DNA of 64,000 bases from NCBI GenBank assembly GCA_046728175.1, contig JBKPEA010000049.1, forward strand, positions 1 through 64,000. The letters run 5' to 3'. The stretch's first letter is position 1. Each line of letters starts with the position of its first letter. The position numbers were made by a program, and so were the translations under genes. Positions 8,020 through 17,938 of this stretch are shown one piece after another. The notes below the pieces were generated by a model that saw only the letters and a list, made by a program, of their open reading frames with translations, was not told the DNA's origin and ran no database searches. The stretch is from JAFAHS01 sp046728175. Lineage in GTDB: Bacteria > Desulfobacterota > Binatia > Binatales > Binataceae.

Positions 8020-9412
8020 GAGGTACCACTAAAGGGTGTGGAAATAGAGAAAGGGCGGTGTGGCCTTCCGGGTTGAGAGACCCATGCCGGAGAACCGGCA
8101 GGAAGGAGAGACACCGCCGATGCAAAGCATAAGCCGAGCAGAACGTCGTAGGTCAAGCAGGGAAGCAGCGAAGCGCGCACAGTGGGCGGCGCTGGAGGAG
8201 TTCGCCAGGAGCAGGATTGCGCAGTGGATTCAGGATCTTCTCGAAGAGGAAGTGGTTGAGTTCCTGGGCCGGCGCAAGTCGGAGCGCCGGGTGGCAGTGG
8301 ATGCGCCCGAAGGATATCGCAACGGGTATGGCAAGGTGCGGCGGCTGTCGATGATGGCCGGCACTGTGGAGCTGTGACGGCCCCAGTTGCGCGGGCTCGA
8401 GCAGCGTTTCGAGAGTCGGCTCCTGCCGTTGTTTGTGCGGCGCACCGAGGAGGTGAGCGAGCTTTTGCCCCAGCTTTATCTGCACGGCCTGGCCCAGGGT
8501 GATTTCGAACTGGCGCTACGCGGTCTACTCGGTGAGGGCGCGCCGCTATCGCCGTCCTCGATCGAGCGGCTGCGAGCCAAATGGCAGTTGGAATACGAAG
8601 CCTGGCGCAGTCGGCGGCTGGACAACCTTGAGCTGGTGTACGTCTGGGCGGATGGGCTGTACGTGAAGGCGGGGTTGGAGGACAGCAAGGCGGCGCTGCT
8701 GGTAATCATCGGAGCGTTGACCGACGGGCACAAAGTGTTGCTGGCGCTCGAAGCTGGCCAGCGCGAATCGAAAGAATCCTGGGCGCGGGTGCTGCGCGAT
8801 CTGTTCGCGCGCGGGCTGCAACCCTGGAAGGTCACGGTGGCGGATGGGCACTTGGGGATCTGGTCGGCGTTGGGCGAACTCTGTCCCGCGGGGGAAGAGC
8901 AACGCTGCTGGAATCACCGGCTTACCAACGTGATCGATCTGCTGCCTAACAAGGAGTGGCCCGCGGCCAAGGAACTGTTGCGCCAGATTCCCTATGCTGA
9001 AACCCGCGCCGAATGCGAGCGCCTGCGCGACCAGTTCGCCGCCCATTATCGCAAGCCTTATCCCAAGGCGGTCGACACGCTGTGCCGCGACTGGGAACGG
9101 ATGGTGACCTTTTATCGCTTTCCCAAAGGCCACTGGATCCATCTGCGCACCACCAACGTGGTGGAGTCGCCGTTCTCGGCGGTGCGGCTGCGAACCGACG
9201 CCGCCCGCCGCTACAAGAAGGTCGCTAATGCCGAGGCGCTGATCTGGAAAATCCTGACCATCGCGGAGAAGAAATTCCGCCGCCTCAATGCACCCGAACT
9301 ACTGGAGCAAGTGTACTATGGACAACGGTTCAAGGATGGAATCCAAGTCGAGGAGATAACTCGGACGCGCCACGCCGCCTGATCTCTTTTACACACCTAC
9401 TGCGGTGACCTC
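8020..9412 (+). mobile_element. IS256-family insertion sequence inserted in integrase gene
   Basis: A 1,393-bp element. The left end GAGGTACCACTAAAGGGTGT and the right end, read inward as GAGGTCACCGCAGTAGGTGT, form imperfect inverted repeats about 44 bases long that continue into a shared GGCGG.GTGG. It carries one transposase gene with an internal TGA. The 10-bp direct repeat at its borders proves insertion into the integrase gene at the catalytic Tyr codon. The defective transposase means it can only move if helped in trans. Confidence 0.92.
8121..9382 (+). pseudogene. IS256-family transposase with internal opal codon
   Basis: Starts at MQSISRAERRR behind AAGGAGAG. The N-terminal part runs to GTVEL, then an in-frame TGA (8375-8377), and continues in the same frame with RPQLRGLEQRFESRLLPLF. 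The family expects an Arg here, so CGA to TGA is the simplest change. The mutator-type DDE core is present downstream: YVWADGLYVKAG (first Asp), VTVADGHLGIWSAL (second Asp), CWNHRLTNVIDLL, and TTNVVESPFSAVRLRT (Glu). With the stop read through it would be about 420 residues, normal for the family. Confidence 0.88.
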
Positions 9413-10417
9413 ATAGCGCAGCGTCATGCGCGGATCTTTGTGACCGAGCAATGCTTGTAGCCTGCGGCTCTGGACCCCAGACATCGCTTGGTAGCTCGCG
9501 AATGTGTGACGGATGTCATGGAGACGGAGGTCTTCCAGGCCAGCGCGTTTCGCGGCACGGTGGAAAGCCATGATGATCTGGTGCGGTTGGAAGGGGAAGA
9601 TTCGGTCGTCGTCGGCGCGCGCTGGAAGTGACCCCAGGGCATGGCAAGCGGCCTCGTTCAAGTAGACGTGACGCGGGTCTCCGTTTTTCGTCTCGATCAG
9701 ACTAGCGACACGATTGGTCCAGTCGATCGACCGTTGCGAGAGCGACAGAATCTCATTGCGCCGCATTCCGGTGTTGAGCGCGAGGATCACGAATGCGTGC
9801 AAATAGCCCTTCGTTAACGTCGCATTCGACCATTCGAAATTGCACGCCGCCAACAGACGGTCGATCTCGCCGTAGCTCAGAAATCGCGTGCGGCGGGCTG
9901 GCTCTCTCAGCGGTTTTAGGCTCTCAAGTAACCCGCCTTGACTGTCCAGAAATGGATTGCGGCTCAGATACTCCCAAGCAACGGCGCGCCTTAGCATATG
10001 CTTCAAGACGGTCATTTCGCGATTGACGGTCGAAGACCTGGCGCCGTCAGCCAGACGCTTAGTTACGTACCTTTCTGCCGCTGATGCCGTGATGCTGCGC
10101 AGTTGTCCCGGGAAGAAGCCTTTCAGATGGTTTTGGATTGCGCCCTCAAATCTGTCTCGAGACGTAGGCTTCAGGGTGTGCGAGATTCTCTCCAGCCAAA
10201 CCTTTGTAAAATCGGCGAACGAGATGGGCGAGTCGTCTATCACACCCAAGTGCTCGCGCCGGGCTACGCTGCCAAGGACGCCATTGAGGACTTCTTGAGC
10301 TACGCGTTTGCTCGGGCCGACCTTCTTTCTTCGGCGAACACCGCTGGAGTCCTTGAAGTCAATCCACCATGCTCCGCGCCTTCGGAAAACTCTGCTCACT
10401 TTTGAATCTCCGTTCAC
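9389..10417 (-). pseudogene. tyrosine recombinase/integrase, 3' end replaced by IS
   Basis: GTG start overlapping the stop of the excisionase-like gene by four bases. An N-terminal arm-binding domain, the core-binding SAM-like region, then the catalytic domain with NTGMRRNEILSL (Arg), TKNGDPRHV (Lys), LHDIRHTFAS (His-x-x-Arg) and LLGHKDPRMTLRY (His and nucleophilic Tyr at 9413-9415). Directly after the Tyr the frame enters the IS terminal repeat and adds only EVTAVGV before stopping. The true C-terminus is at 7869-8009. All catalytic residues survive, but the C-terminal helix needed for trans interactions in many family members is lost. Confidence 0.88.
9413..9422. repeat. right copy of IS256 target-site duplication
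   Basis: ATAGCGCAGC, identical to 8010-8019. It contains the complement of the catalytic Tyr codon of the integrase. Confidence 0.85.
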
Positions 10418-10638
10418 ACAACTTGCAAAGGAGATCGCATTTCATCTTCGGCGGCTTGAGCAACGTACCGCTGCACTTCCGCATCGAGGAGAACCACGCG
10501 CCGCCCGAGGTGTGCGGCCTTGAGCCGTCCGCGCTTGACCTCGAGGCGTAGAAAAGGCACCGATACGCTCAGGCTGCGCGCGAGTTCTTCGAGCGTCCAA
10601 CCGAGCTTGGGACTCTTGTATTTGTTTTCCTGATCCAT
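10414..10638 (-). CDS. excisionase-like helix-turn-helix DNA-binding protein
   Basis: A 74-residue protein starting at MDQENKYKSPKLGW. LGWTLEELARSLSVSVPFLR is a winged-helix/MerR-like helix-turn-helix, followed by VKRGRLKAAHLGRRVVL, the wing typical of Xis/AlpA-type excisionases (a G-R-L-K-A...G-R-R signature). It overlaps the integrase start by GTGA, so the pair is a coupled excisionase-integrase unit. It would bend DNA at the att site and control excision. Confidence 0.75.
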   Translation of the reverse strand: MDQENKYKSPKLGWTLEELARSLSVSVPFLRLEVKRGRLKAAHLGRRVVLLDAEVQRYVAQAAEDEMRSPLQVV

Positions 10639-10807
10639 GGTCACACCTACTGAATTGTAGTCGCGCGCGAGGTTACGGAAGGGGATCAAGGCGCACCGCG
10701 CACTATCCAAAGCATAGGCTTGATTTGTTAAATTCTATAATTCCGCCACGATCTCAGCACCGCGCAAGCGCTCGCGGTCACTGTTGGGCGAGGCAGCGCG
10801 CGGCTAA

Positions 10808-11193
10808 ATGAAAAATCATGAGGCTACTGTTCCACCCTCGATCGAAGATGTCCGCTGGAAGCCGTGCTGCACGCGCTCTCCGATCCTATTCGCGTGGCAA
10901 TCCTCAAGGAGATAGTCAGCGCCGAGCATCCCGAGATCTGCCAGGCCTTCTCCCGCATCGCCGAGCGGACCATCCCGAAGTCGTCGCTGTCGCAGCATTT
11001 CAAGCTGCTGCGCGAAGCGGGCCTGATCCGCTCCGAATGCCACGGGGTGGAGCTGCGCAACACCTCACGCTGCGAGGAGATCGAGGGCCGCTTCCCGGGC
11101 CTGATCCTGGCGATCCTCAACGCCCATGCCGCGGAGGCGGCGGCGTCCGCGAAAGTGGATCCGGTTTCGCGATCAGAACGCGCCCGGACTTAA
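10808..11193 (+). pseudogene. ArsR-family transcriptional regulator, frameshifted near the start
   Basis: The body (10864-11193) is a winged-helix ArsR repressor: LHALSDPIRVAILKEIV, then SSLSQHFKLLREAGLIRSE (recognition helix) and ELRNTSRCEEIEGRFPGL. An ATG at 10808 opens MKNHEATVPPSIEDVR, which joins this body only if one base is restored near 10853 (a C is missing before CTGGAAGCC). Otherwise translation must start at the GTG at 10864, which lacks a good ribosome site. No arsenic-type metal-binding CxC motif is visible. It may be dead or translated from the internal start. Confidence 0.7.
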
Positions 11194-12079
11194 TGAATCT
11201 AGAGCACGATGCGATCAGCCGAAGATCGACTTCCTTGTCGCCGGCGCGGTGACGCGGCTGCAGCGGGCGGACATTTTTCTGCTTTACGCCTTCTTGTTCG
11301 CTTTGCCGATCTGACATTCGAGGAGTGTCCCCGACACTCTGGGTGTGACGGCCGAATCCGCGTCGGAGCCTTGAATCAGCGATCAGCCGATTGGGAAATC
11401 CACTTCGTCAACAGGACCTAAAGACATAACGCCTTGTTCTACCTTGAAAGCTAATCTGCTCGCCTCCGGCCTTGACAGGATACTAAGGGTGCCAGGCAGA
11501 TTCATGTATTTTTATACGCTAAGGGCCACCCTCAATAACGCGCCATTGGAACTGCGCATTAGGAGCGTCAACCCTTCAATGGTGTCGCTTGCATTTGGGT
11601 GTTACGCCCCACTTGCTGCCAAAGCTTTAGCACAGCCGCCCGCTTGTATTGAGTCCACTGACCCGAATTGTTCCGTTCGGTATGGTCGGCGGGTTTCTCT
11701 GATGAGAATCGTGCGGGTTGAACATGAACACTTTGGCGGGGCGGGAGGGCGGGTGGTTAAGGATTTTGGGATGCGAAGTCGCGTCGCTCAGCGACCCGCC
11801 GGACAGGATTCTTTTCCCTGGCCAAGGGTCGCGCGACACGGCGAGCCACCGTTGAATTGTTTGAGGCTTCGGCGAAGGTATCGATCTCTGAACTTGCGGA
11901 GGAATCGCCGCGCGCCCGCATGAGGATCGATCCTCGCCGGGAAGATTGGCATCCTCGCGCTTTGCTCGACGGCTCGAACGGTATCTCGAGGGCGCGAAGC
12001 GACTCCTCGTATGAACAAGCATGAGCGTGAGCATCGTCCGCGAGGTCTCCGGAAGTCAGGTAAACTAGGAGGTGAGGGG
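11194..12079. other. gene-poor accessory segment
   Basis: No convincing coding region on either strand; the open frames have Arg/Pro-rich composition typical of noncoding GC-rich DNA. One perfect short inverted repeat, GAGTGTC-CCC-GACACTC at 11323-11339, looks like a mobile-element end or hairpin. The segment lies between the ArsR relic and the IS110 relic. Confidence 0.5.
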
Positions 12080-13242
12080 ATGCGGTTTGCAGGAATCGAT
12101 ATCGGAGGCGAGCGTCACGCAGTCGCCGTCGTGAATGACGATGGCGCGCTGCTCATCAAGTCAACGTTGTTCGGAGGGGAGGCGGTGGGATCTCAGCGGC
12201 TGCGCGAACTTCTGGGTGATCCGAACGATTGCCTGATAGCGATGGAGGCGACAGGGTATTACTGGCGCAATCTGTTTGCCTTCCTGGTTGGACACGGTTT
12301 CAAGGTGGGCTGAATCCGCTGCGCACGCGGCGGTTTGCGGAGGAGGAACTCCAGCGGACCAAGACCGACTCGGTTGATGCGCTCGGCATTGCGCGGTTTG
12401 CGGCTCAGAAGCGACCGGCGCCGACTCCGGTAGCGGATGAGGTGACAGCGGAGCTCCGCGAACTGGTGAGGCTGCGTACCCGGTACGTCGACGAGCACAG
12501 CGACAGGATGCGCCAACTCCATCGGGCTGTGGACCTCGGCTTTCCGGAGTTCACGCGACACGTACGCATGAATACAGTGCTGGCCGCTGCGTTGCTGGCC
12601 CGCTATCCCACAGCGAAATCGTTTGCGAGAGTTTCCATACGCAAGCTCGCCCGTCTTGCCTACGACGCTCGCCATCAGGTGGGCGAGGTACTTGCGCGCA
12701 AGTTAATAGAGACAGCCAAGATCTCGGTGGGAAGTCATCACTCCGAGGCTTACGAGCTGCAAGTCAAATATACGTGCTCGGATATGGAAGTTCTGAGAAA
12801 TCGAGTGAAGCAACTTGACCAAGACATCGAACATAAGCTTCAGACTCACGAAGTTGGCAAACTCTTGACCACCATAGACGGCATCGGGGCGCGAACCGCC
12901 GCGTGCCTGGTCGCGGAGTTGGGAGATCCGAGCCGCTTTCGCGATGCCGCGGCACTTGCAAGTTATGTCGGTGTGGTGCCGCGTCTGCGCTAGTCGGGCA
13001 AGCGCGCGTTCTCCGGCGCGCGGGGCCTTCCGCTCGGAAATGCGCGGCTCCGCCATCGGCTCTGGATGCCGACATTGATCGCCGTCCGGAAGAATCCATG
13101 GTTGCGTGCGCACTACGACCGTCTGTTGGGTGCGGGCAAGCGGCCGAAGGTCGCGATCGTGGCCTGCATGCGAAAGTTGCTCGGTGCGATCTACAGCGTT
13201 GCTCGGAGCCGCCGGCCATTCGTGCCGCATACGGCTGCTTAG
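12080..13242 (+). pseudogene. IS110-family transposase, frameshift and amber codon
   Basis: AGGAGGTGAGGGG precedes MRFAGIDIGGERHAVAVVND, the RuvC-like DEDD start of IS110 transposases. The frame breaks near 12305 (FKV then GLNPLRTRRFAEEELQRTKT in another frame; the D of TKTDSVDALGIARF is catalytic). The C-terminal transposase_20 part is present (LLTTIDGIGARTAACLVAEL and ASYVGVVPRLR). An in-frame TAG at 12991-12993 replaces the usual Gln before SGKRAFSGARGLPLGNARLR, and the frame then runs open to 13242. Two lesions mean it is inactive. IS110 ends lack inverted repeats, so the element borders are not defined. Confidence 0.85.
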
Positions 13243-13397
13243 TTCTAAAAACGCCTTCGCTGGAAAGCCATGCTGAAATTTGTCGGTTTGCAAGTCGCCC
13301 GCATGGATGAGAGTATCGATGCCCTTCAGAAAGCACCTCAGTTAAAAGCTTGGCGAAATCGGTGAAATAATACCGATGCCGCAAGGAGGCGCACAAT

Positions 13398-13784
13398 ATG
13401 CCGCCAGCAGTTTCGAAGGATTCCTTGTATTCGCGGCTCGGAGGCTACGATGCAATCGCCGCGGTTGTAGACGACTTCCTGCCCCGGTTGCGCAGCGACC
13501 CACGTTTGAAGCGCTTTTGGACCAGTCCTCGCAGCACCGATACAAATAACCGGGAACGGCAGCTGCTAGTGGATTTCCTATCCGCTTCGGCCGGCGGCCC
13601 CAACTCCTACCTCGGGCGCGACATGGAGACCTCCCACAGGGGCATGGGAATCGACCAAAACGATTATACTGCGGCCAAAGGACATCTGGTGGCGACGCTC
13701 GAAAAGTTCAGAGTGCCGGAGCGGGAACATAATGAGGTGATGGCCTTCATCTCGAGCCTCGAAAGCGACATCATCGAGAAGTAA
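13398..13784 (+). CDS. truncated haemoglobin (group 1-like)
   Basis: A 128-residue globin with AAGGAGG upstream. The SLYSRLGGYDAIAAVVDDFL opening and the short 2-on-2 globin layout fit TrHb1. SHRGMGIDQNDYTAAKGHL supplies the proximal F8 His, and KEFRV-type C-terminal helices follow. Such proteins bind O2 or NO and often detoxify NO. It sits between an IS110 relic and a MOSC gene on probable accessory DNA, but is intact. Confidence 0.85.
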   Translation: MPPAVSKDSLYSRLGGYDAIAAVVDDFLPRLRSDPRLKRFWTSPRSTDTNNRERQLLVDFLSASAGGPNSYLGRDMETSHRGMGIDQNDYTAAKGHLVATLEKFRVPEREHNEVMAFISSLESDIIEK

Positions 13785-13905
13785 CCCCGGTTCTGACTCA
13801 AAGACCCTGGTCCGGGGAAAGGCGCTCGCCCAGGCTCGGAGCCACTCGCTCGGAGGTTTCAGGTCGGGCGCAGGCCAGAAGCACTGTAAGTCGAGGAATC
13901 CAATC

Positions 13906-14757
13906 ATGCCAAATTCGGGGTCGACTTTTTTTGGTGTAGTCGAAGAGCTCTGGCGCTATCCGGTTAAATCCATGCTCGGCGAGCAGATGAACGCTACCGA
14001 GTTAACGGAAAGTGGGCTGCTGGGTGATCGCGCGTATGCTCTGCGAGACATGTCCGACGGCAAGATCGCAACTGCCAAGAATCCACGCAAATGGCCTAAC
14101 CTGTTCGACTACCGGGTCACGCTCGTTGGCACTCCGATAGTCGGCGTGAAGCTGCCGCCCGCGCGTATCACATTTCCCGACGGTACCACCCTCGACACGG
14201 AACACGCCGATATCTCCCGAGCACTCTCAGCCGCACTCAAGCGCGAGGTGATGCTGGAAAAGGTCGGGGCCGCGGGACGAGGCGGGCACGCGTCCACCAA
14301 GGAGACCTCCGAGGAGTACTGGCTGGATATGGAAGGCTTGGAGCACCGGGATACGGTCACCGACTTCAATCTCCCAGAGGGCACTTTTTTCGATACAGCT
14401 ACCGTCCACATCTTGACCACGGCCACGCTCGAGCGCCTGCACGAATTGTATCCCGAGGGTCGTTTCGCCGTGCCCAGGTTCCGGCCAAACGTGATGGTGA
14501 GGCCGACGGACGGCTCCAGCGGGTTCGCGGAGAATACGTGGCTGGGCCGAACCGTCGCGATCGGTGAGAGCATCCGCCTGAAGATCGAACTGAATTGCGC
14601 GCGCTGCGTTATGACGACACTTGCACAGCGCGGTCTACTCAAAGACCCGGGGATTCTGCGTACGGCGGCGCAACACAACCAGGTCAATGTCGGCGTGTAC
14701 GCCTCAGTGCTGCATGGCGGCAAAATTCAGTGTGGCGATTCGATCACGCTGGAGTAG
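13906..14757 (+). CDS. MOSC-domain molybdenum cofactor sulfur-carrier-like protein
   Basis: A 283-residue protein with an N-terminal MOSC_N beta-barrel (VEELWRYPVKSMLGEQ, residues about 10-25) and a C-terminal MOSC domain (PRFRPNVMVRP, LKIELNCARCVMTTLAQRGL). The Cys of NCARCVMTT near residue 231 is the conserved cofactor/sulfur-binding position. Relatives include mitochondrial amidoxime-reducing component and YcbX, which reduce N-hydroxylated compounds; no fused ferredoxin domain is present here. Its immediate upstream neighbour is the truncated haemoglobin, and a shared nitrogen-oxide chemistry is possible but only an inference. Confidence 0.88.
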   Translation: MPNSGSTFFGVVEELWRYPVKSMLGEQMNATELTESGLLGDRAYALRDMSDGKIATAKNPRKWPNLFDYRVTLVGTPIVGVKLPPARITFPDGTTLDTEHADISRALSAALKREVMLEKVGAAGRGGHASTKETSEEYWLDMEGLEHRDTVTDFNLPEGTFFDTATVHILTTATLERLHELYPEGRFAVPRFRPNVMVRPTDGSSGFAENTWLGRTVAIGESIRLKIELNCARCVMTTLAQRGLLKDPGILRTAAQHNQVNVGVYASVLHGGKIQCGDSITLE

Positions 14758-14929
14758 GTATCAGAGCCCGTCGAATTCCGCTCGAACCGATGCTTTCGGC
14801 GACATTAGATCCGTCGCTCGGATTACCAACGGTCGAGTTGCGCTCGCGGGGTTGATCGAAAAGACGGTATCTTCCCGAAGCTTGCCTGCGGGACGATTGG
14901 TCCATTCACTTTGCGGTCCTCCAATAAGC

Positions 14930-15720
14930 CTAACGCCTTGCGCGTACGGCCCAGGCGTGAGCGGTCAGGCTAATCGACCCGTCCGGCGCAATGGATAGAC
15001 CGGCGCGAATCGATTCGCGAAGCTTGGCACAGCGCTCATCCGTCAAAGACATCGCGTACGCCGGGGGCAGGCCCCTGCCCTCCGAGAAAGGGCAACCAAT
15101 AAGTCACGAAAGACCGTAGGGACATCAATCGCGCGAACCTGCACGTCGTGAAGGCCAGCGCGGCTGAACGGCTTGAGCGGCTCGGGACGACATAGGGGGC
15201 AGACCTTCATCCAAGTCTGATGTCGAGGGGTCGAGTGCGACAGCGGCGTCCCAGAAGTGCCGCATGATACCCATGCCTTCGCAGTAATCCCATACGTATG
15301 CTGCCGCAACGCCACCCGGCCGCGTGACTCGCGCCATTTCCGCAATGGCGATCTCTACTTGCGGCACGAAGTTCAGTGCCAACCCTGCGGCCACAGCGTC
15401 ATAGGCCGCAGCTTGAAATGGGAGCGCCATGGCCGTGCCAACTGCGAAGGCGGCGCGAGAGTCCCCTACATGCGTTCGAGCGAAGGCAATATAGGGCTCG
15501 GAAGGATCGATTCCCACGACTGCCTTGGGCAACGCGATTGTCAGAATGGTCTCGGCGAGAGCGCTGGTACCACAGCCGACATCCAACCATCGCCGGTGGG
15601 CCCGAACCACCAGCCAATCGAGAAACTCACGAGCGACCAGTCGGCTCCAGCGCCCCACGTACGACTCATACGCGGCTCCGCTGGCCCAAACGTCCCGCGT
15701 CTGATGCCGAACGGCTCGTC
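14930..15720 (-). pseudogene. SAM-dependent class I methyltransferase, multiply frameshifted
   Basis: The recognisable Rossmann part (15125-15658) has WLDVGCGTSALAETIL, VVGIDPSEPYIAFAR and ARVTRPGGVAAAYVWDY. Upstream codons AAYESYVGRWSRL extend the homology but lack a start. After LDPSTSDLDEGL the frame shifts to LCRPEPLKPFSRAGLHDVQV, and after VPTVFRD it shifts again to YWLPFLGGQGPAP, AYAMSLTDERCAKLRESIRA and the expected end at 14930. At least three frame disruptions and no start codon make this a pseudogene. Confidence 0.8.
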
Positions 15721-16339
15721 AGTTGACGTGCGGACGCGTCCCAGCTTTTCACGAAGGTCCCGCCAGGCGGGCTCAACTGCGCTTGCATCAGTCCAAGGCC
15801 GCCCGCGCTGCTCACTGTTGCGACGAGGTCGGCCCGGCGAGATCCGGTCCCATCGGCGCCGAGATGATCGGAAACTCTATGCCAAGAAGCTGGCAAAGGC
15901 GTGTCGTCATCATCCGCTTAACTGGGTCGATGAAACATTTTGGCCGTTTGTCTTATACCAGAAACTCGCAAACGCGATCGGTCACCGCAGGTGAGTAATG
16001 TCCCAACACTACCCATTGACCACCATCCGCCAATATGCCCGGGCGATTACTGCAGCCCGCCTGAAGCGTGTCGCTCCCAGCAGCCGCACGGAGTCGACTT
16101 CACCGGGTAACGCCAAAGCGTTGCGACGCAGCCCATCGGCGCAGCGTGACCAGCCATCGCTCGAAGAACTCAAGAAAGTCCAAGGCGCATATTTGAGGGC
16201 CTCGAATTCTGCACGACGCGGTTGCACATCAAATCGGCCACGCCTCGATGATGGTTGTCGCACCGTGGGTAGGCACGACGCATGATATTTTGAGCCCTTT
16301 AAGATCTCCCGTGATGAATCCCTTTGGACCATAGTCGGT
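15721..16339. other. segment without recognisable genes
   Basis: Open frames here are short and of noncoding composition; nothing resembles a known family. Flanked by the methyltransferase and membrane-protein relics, it is probably older decayed DNA. Confidence 0.45.
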
Positions 16340-16811
16340 TGTAATCAGGACAGCACTTGTGTTTGTCCTGTGCGTCTACTTCACTCGGCCAGCTCTTCAA
16401 CGCATCCTAGCATCAATTGCGGGCGCCATGGTCTTTATGGTCGGCAACATCCTCTTTGGATATATTGGGAAAGTATCAGGGCTGGTGGGTGTATCCGCCA
16501 ATGGGCGCCCGAGCCTACGGTCCTCTCACCTGGTACGGGGGTGCGGGTCTCGGCATTGCGGGGATAAGCCTCGTTGGATGGCGTATACATCGACGTTTCG
16601 ACATTCATGGGCTCACCTTGTTTGTGGTGATCTTCGCGCTTTTCGGGCTGTTGTGAGATTGGCTCTTGTCGAAAACGGTCGCGCAGCGTCTCATCATGTT
16701 CGGCACGGCGTTATGCCCTGGATTGCGGACTATGCGGCTTGTTTCATGCTTATGACCTCGGCCATGGCGGTGCACCTAGCGATTGCGCATGAGTCAAAAT
16801 CCCCCGAGTGA
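16340..16811 (+). pseudogene. decayed multi-pass membrane protein
   Basis: Hydrophobic helices alternate between frames. ILASIAGAMVFMVGNILFGY is in one frame. GKYQGWWVYPPMGARAYGPL followed by WYGGAGLGIAGISLVGWRI and LTLFVVIFALFGLL is in a second. PWIADYAACFMLMTSAMAVH returns to the first. Joined, they give at least four membrane segments. No start codon with a ribosome site is evident and two shifts are needed. The family is not recognised. Confidence 0.55.
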
Positions 16812-17014
16812 CCTTCTCGCATGGCATGAACACGCTGATCGATCATCTCGGTGCTGAAGATGACGCGGATGAATCGGCCGTCCTACCGCGTTTTGCGCTA
16901 GACCATCCTGCTATGGCACAGGCTAGGTCCGCTATTAAGGGAAAAGCGTGGTCTTCCCATAAGGCCAATGCTTGGGTCGCGGCGTCTTCGGCCCGGTCGG
17001 CGTCTCTGAGACAC

Positions 17015-17938
17015 CTACGACGCCGAGCGTGCGACACGCGCCGGATTGGCGATAGTGGACGCGGTTGGAGAGCCAACCACACCCGATGCGCGTCGCACGT
17101 CGCTGACCAGGCCAACCTTTTCGAACATACAAACTACCGCGTAGCCAACGTCAGGCTGGCGCCAGTTCCAGCCCAGCCGCGCGATACCGGGGCGAGCGTG
17201 ATGGTTGCGATGCCAGTTCTCGCCCTGGAGGAAATGCATCCAACCGAGCCACTTAACGTTGCGGCTGGAATCCATGCCGAACGGTGTGTTGGGCTGGGTG
17301 TGGCAGATGCTGTTGACGAAGCATTGCGCGTGCAGCGCATAGACCATCCGGATTGATCCGAGCCAGAAGAAAGCCGCGGCGCTGAAATACAATCCGCCGA
17401 AATATGAGAGCGCCAGTATCGCGGGCTGTAACGGCTTCCATACCCGGTACTTGAAACGATTGAGATCGGGACAATAGCGATCGATCGACGGTGCCTCCGC
17501 TTGCCACAACCATCGCATGTGCGCCCACCAGAACCCGTGCAGCGCCGGGCTTGATACATCGCCCACGGTGTCGGCCTTGGCATGATGCACGCGATGGCTG
17601 GCGGTCCACGTAATCGGCGACCCGGAACTGTTGAACATCGCAAAGAACGTGAGCACGGCGCTGAGTGCCGGATGCAGCTTCAGCGAGCGATGCGCGAGCG
17701 CGCGATGGTAACATACGGTCGTCCCCAATCCGCCGATCCATGCCAATGCAAGGACGCCCAGGAACACGCGCCAGCCGGGTAGCGGGAACAGGATCAATCC
17801 TGCCAGGGCCGTCAGATGAATGAGAATGAACCAGGGAAGAATGATGAAGTCGTGACGAGTGGTACGCCACCATGGCCACTCCCATCCGCGGAGTGAGGCC
17901 TCTGGCTCAGCCGTCTGTTCAAGCGCGAGATTGCTCAT
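17015..17938 (-). CDS. membrane fatty acid (acyl-CoA delta-9 type) desaturase
   Basis: A 307-residue integral membrane desaturase. The three histidine boxes of the non-heme diiron site are present: HRALAH (HxxxxH), HRVHH (HxxHH) and HRNHH (HxxHH), plus the accessory NSICH. Four hydrophobic stretches place the boxes on the cytoplasmic side. It introduces a cis double bond, usually delta-9, into acyl chains. The ATG overlaps the helicase stop by four bases (ATGA), so the two are cotranslated. The last 25 residues are nonconserved. Confidence 0.9.
   Translation of the reverse strand: MSNLALEQTAEPEASLRGWEWPWWRTTRHDFIILPWFILIHLTALAGLILFPLPGWRVFLGVLALAWIGGLGTTVCYHRALAHRSLKLHPALSAVLTFFAMFNSSGSPITWTASHRVHHAKADTVGDVSSPALHGFWWAHMRWLWQAEAPSIDRYCPDLNRFKYRVWKPLQPAILALSYFGGLYFSAAAFFWLGSIRMVYALHAQCFVNSICHTQPNTPFGMDSSRNVKWLGWMHFLQGENWHRNHHARPGIARLGWNWRQPDVGYAVVCMFEKVGLVSDVRRASGVVGSPTASTIANPARVARSAS

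Noticed and set aside
13785..13817. CCCCGG/CCGGGG inverted repeat after the truncated haemoglobin gene
   Set aside because: Six-base arms with a 21-base loop and no T run; too weak to call a terminator.
7869..16811. Active integrative element with defence or resistance cargo
   Set aside because: No restriction-modification, toxin-antitoxin, CRISPR or resistance genes recognised; integrase and IS copies are disrupted and no attR copy of the tRNA-Glu end was seen.
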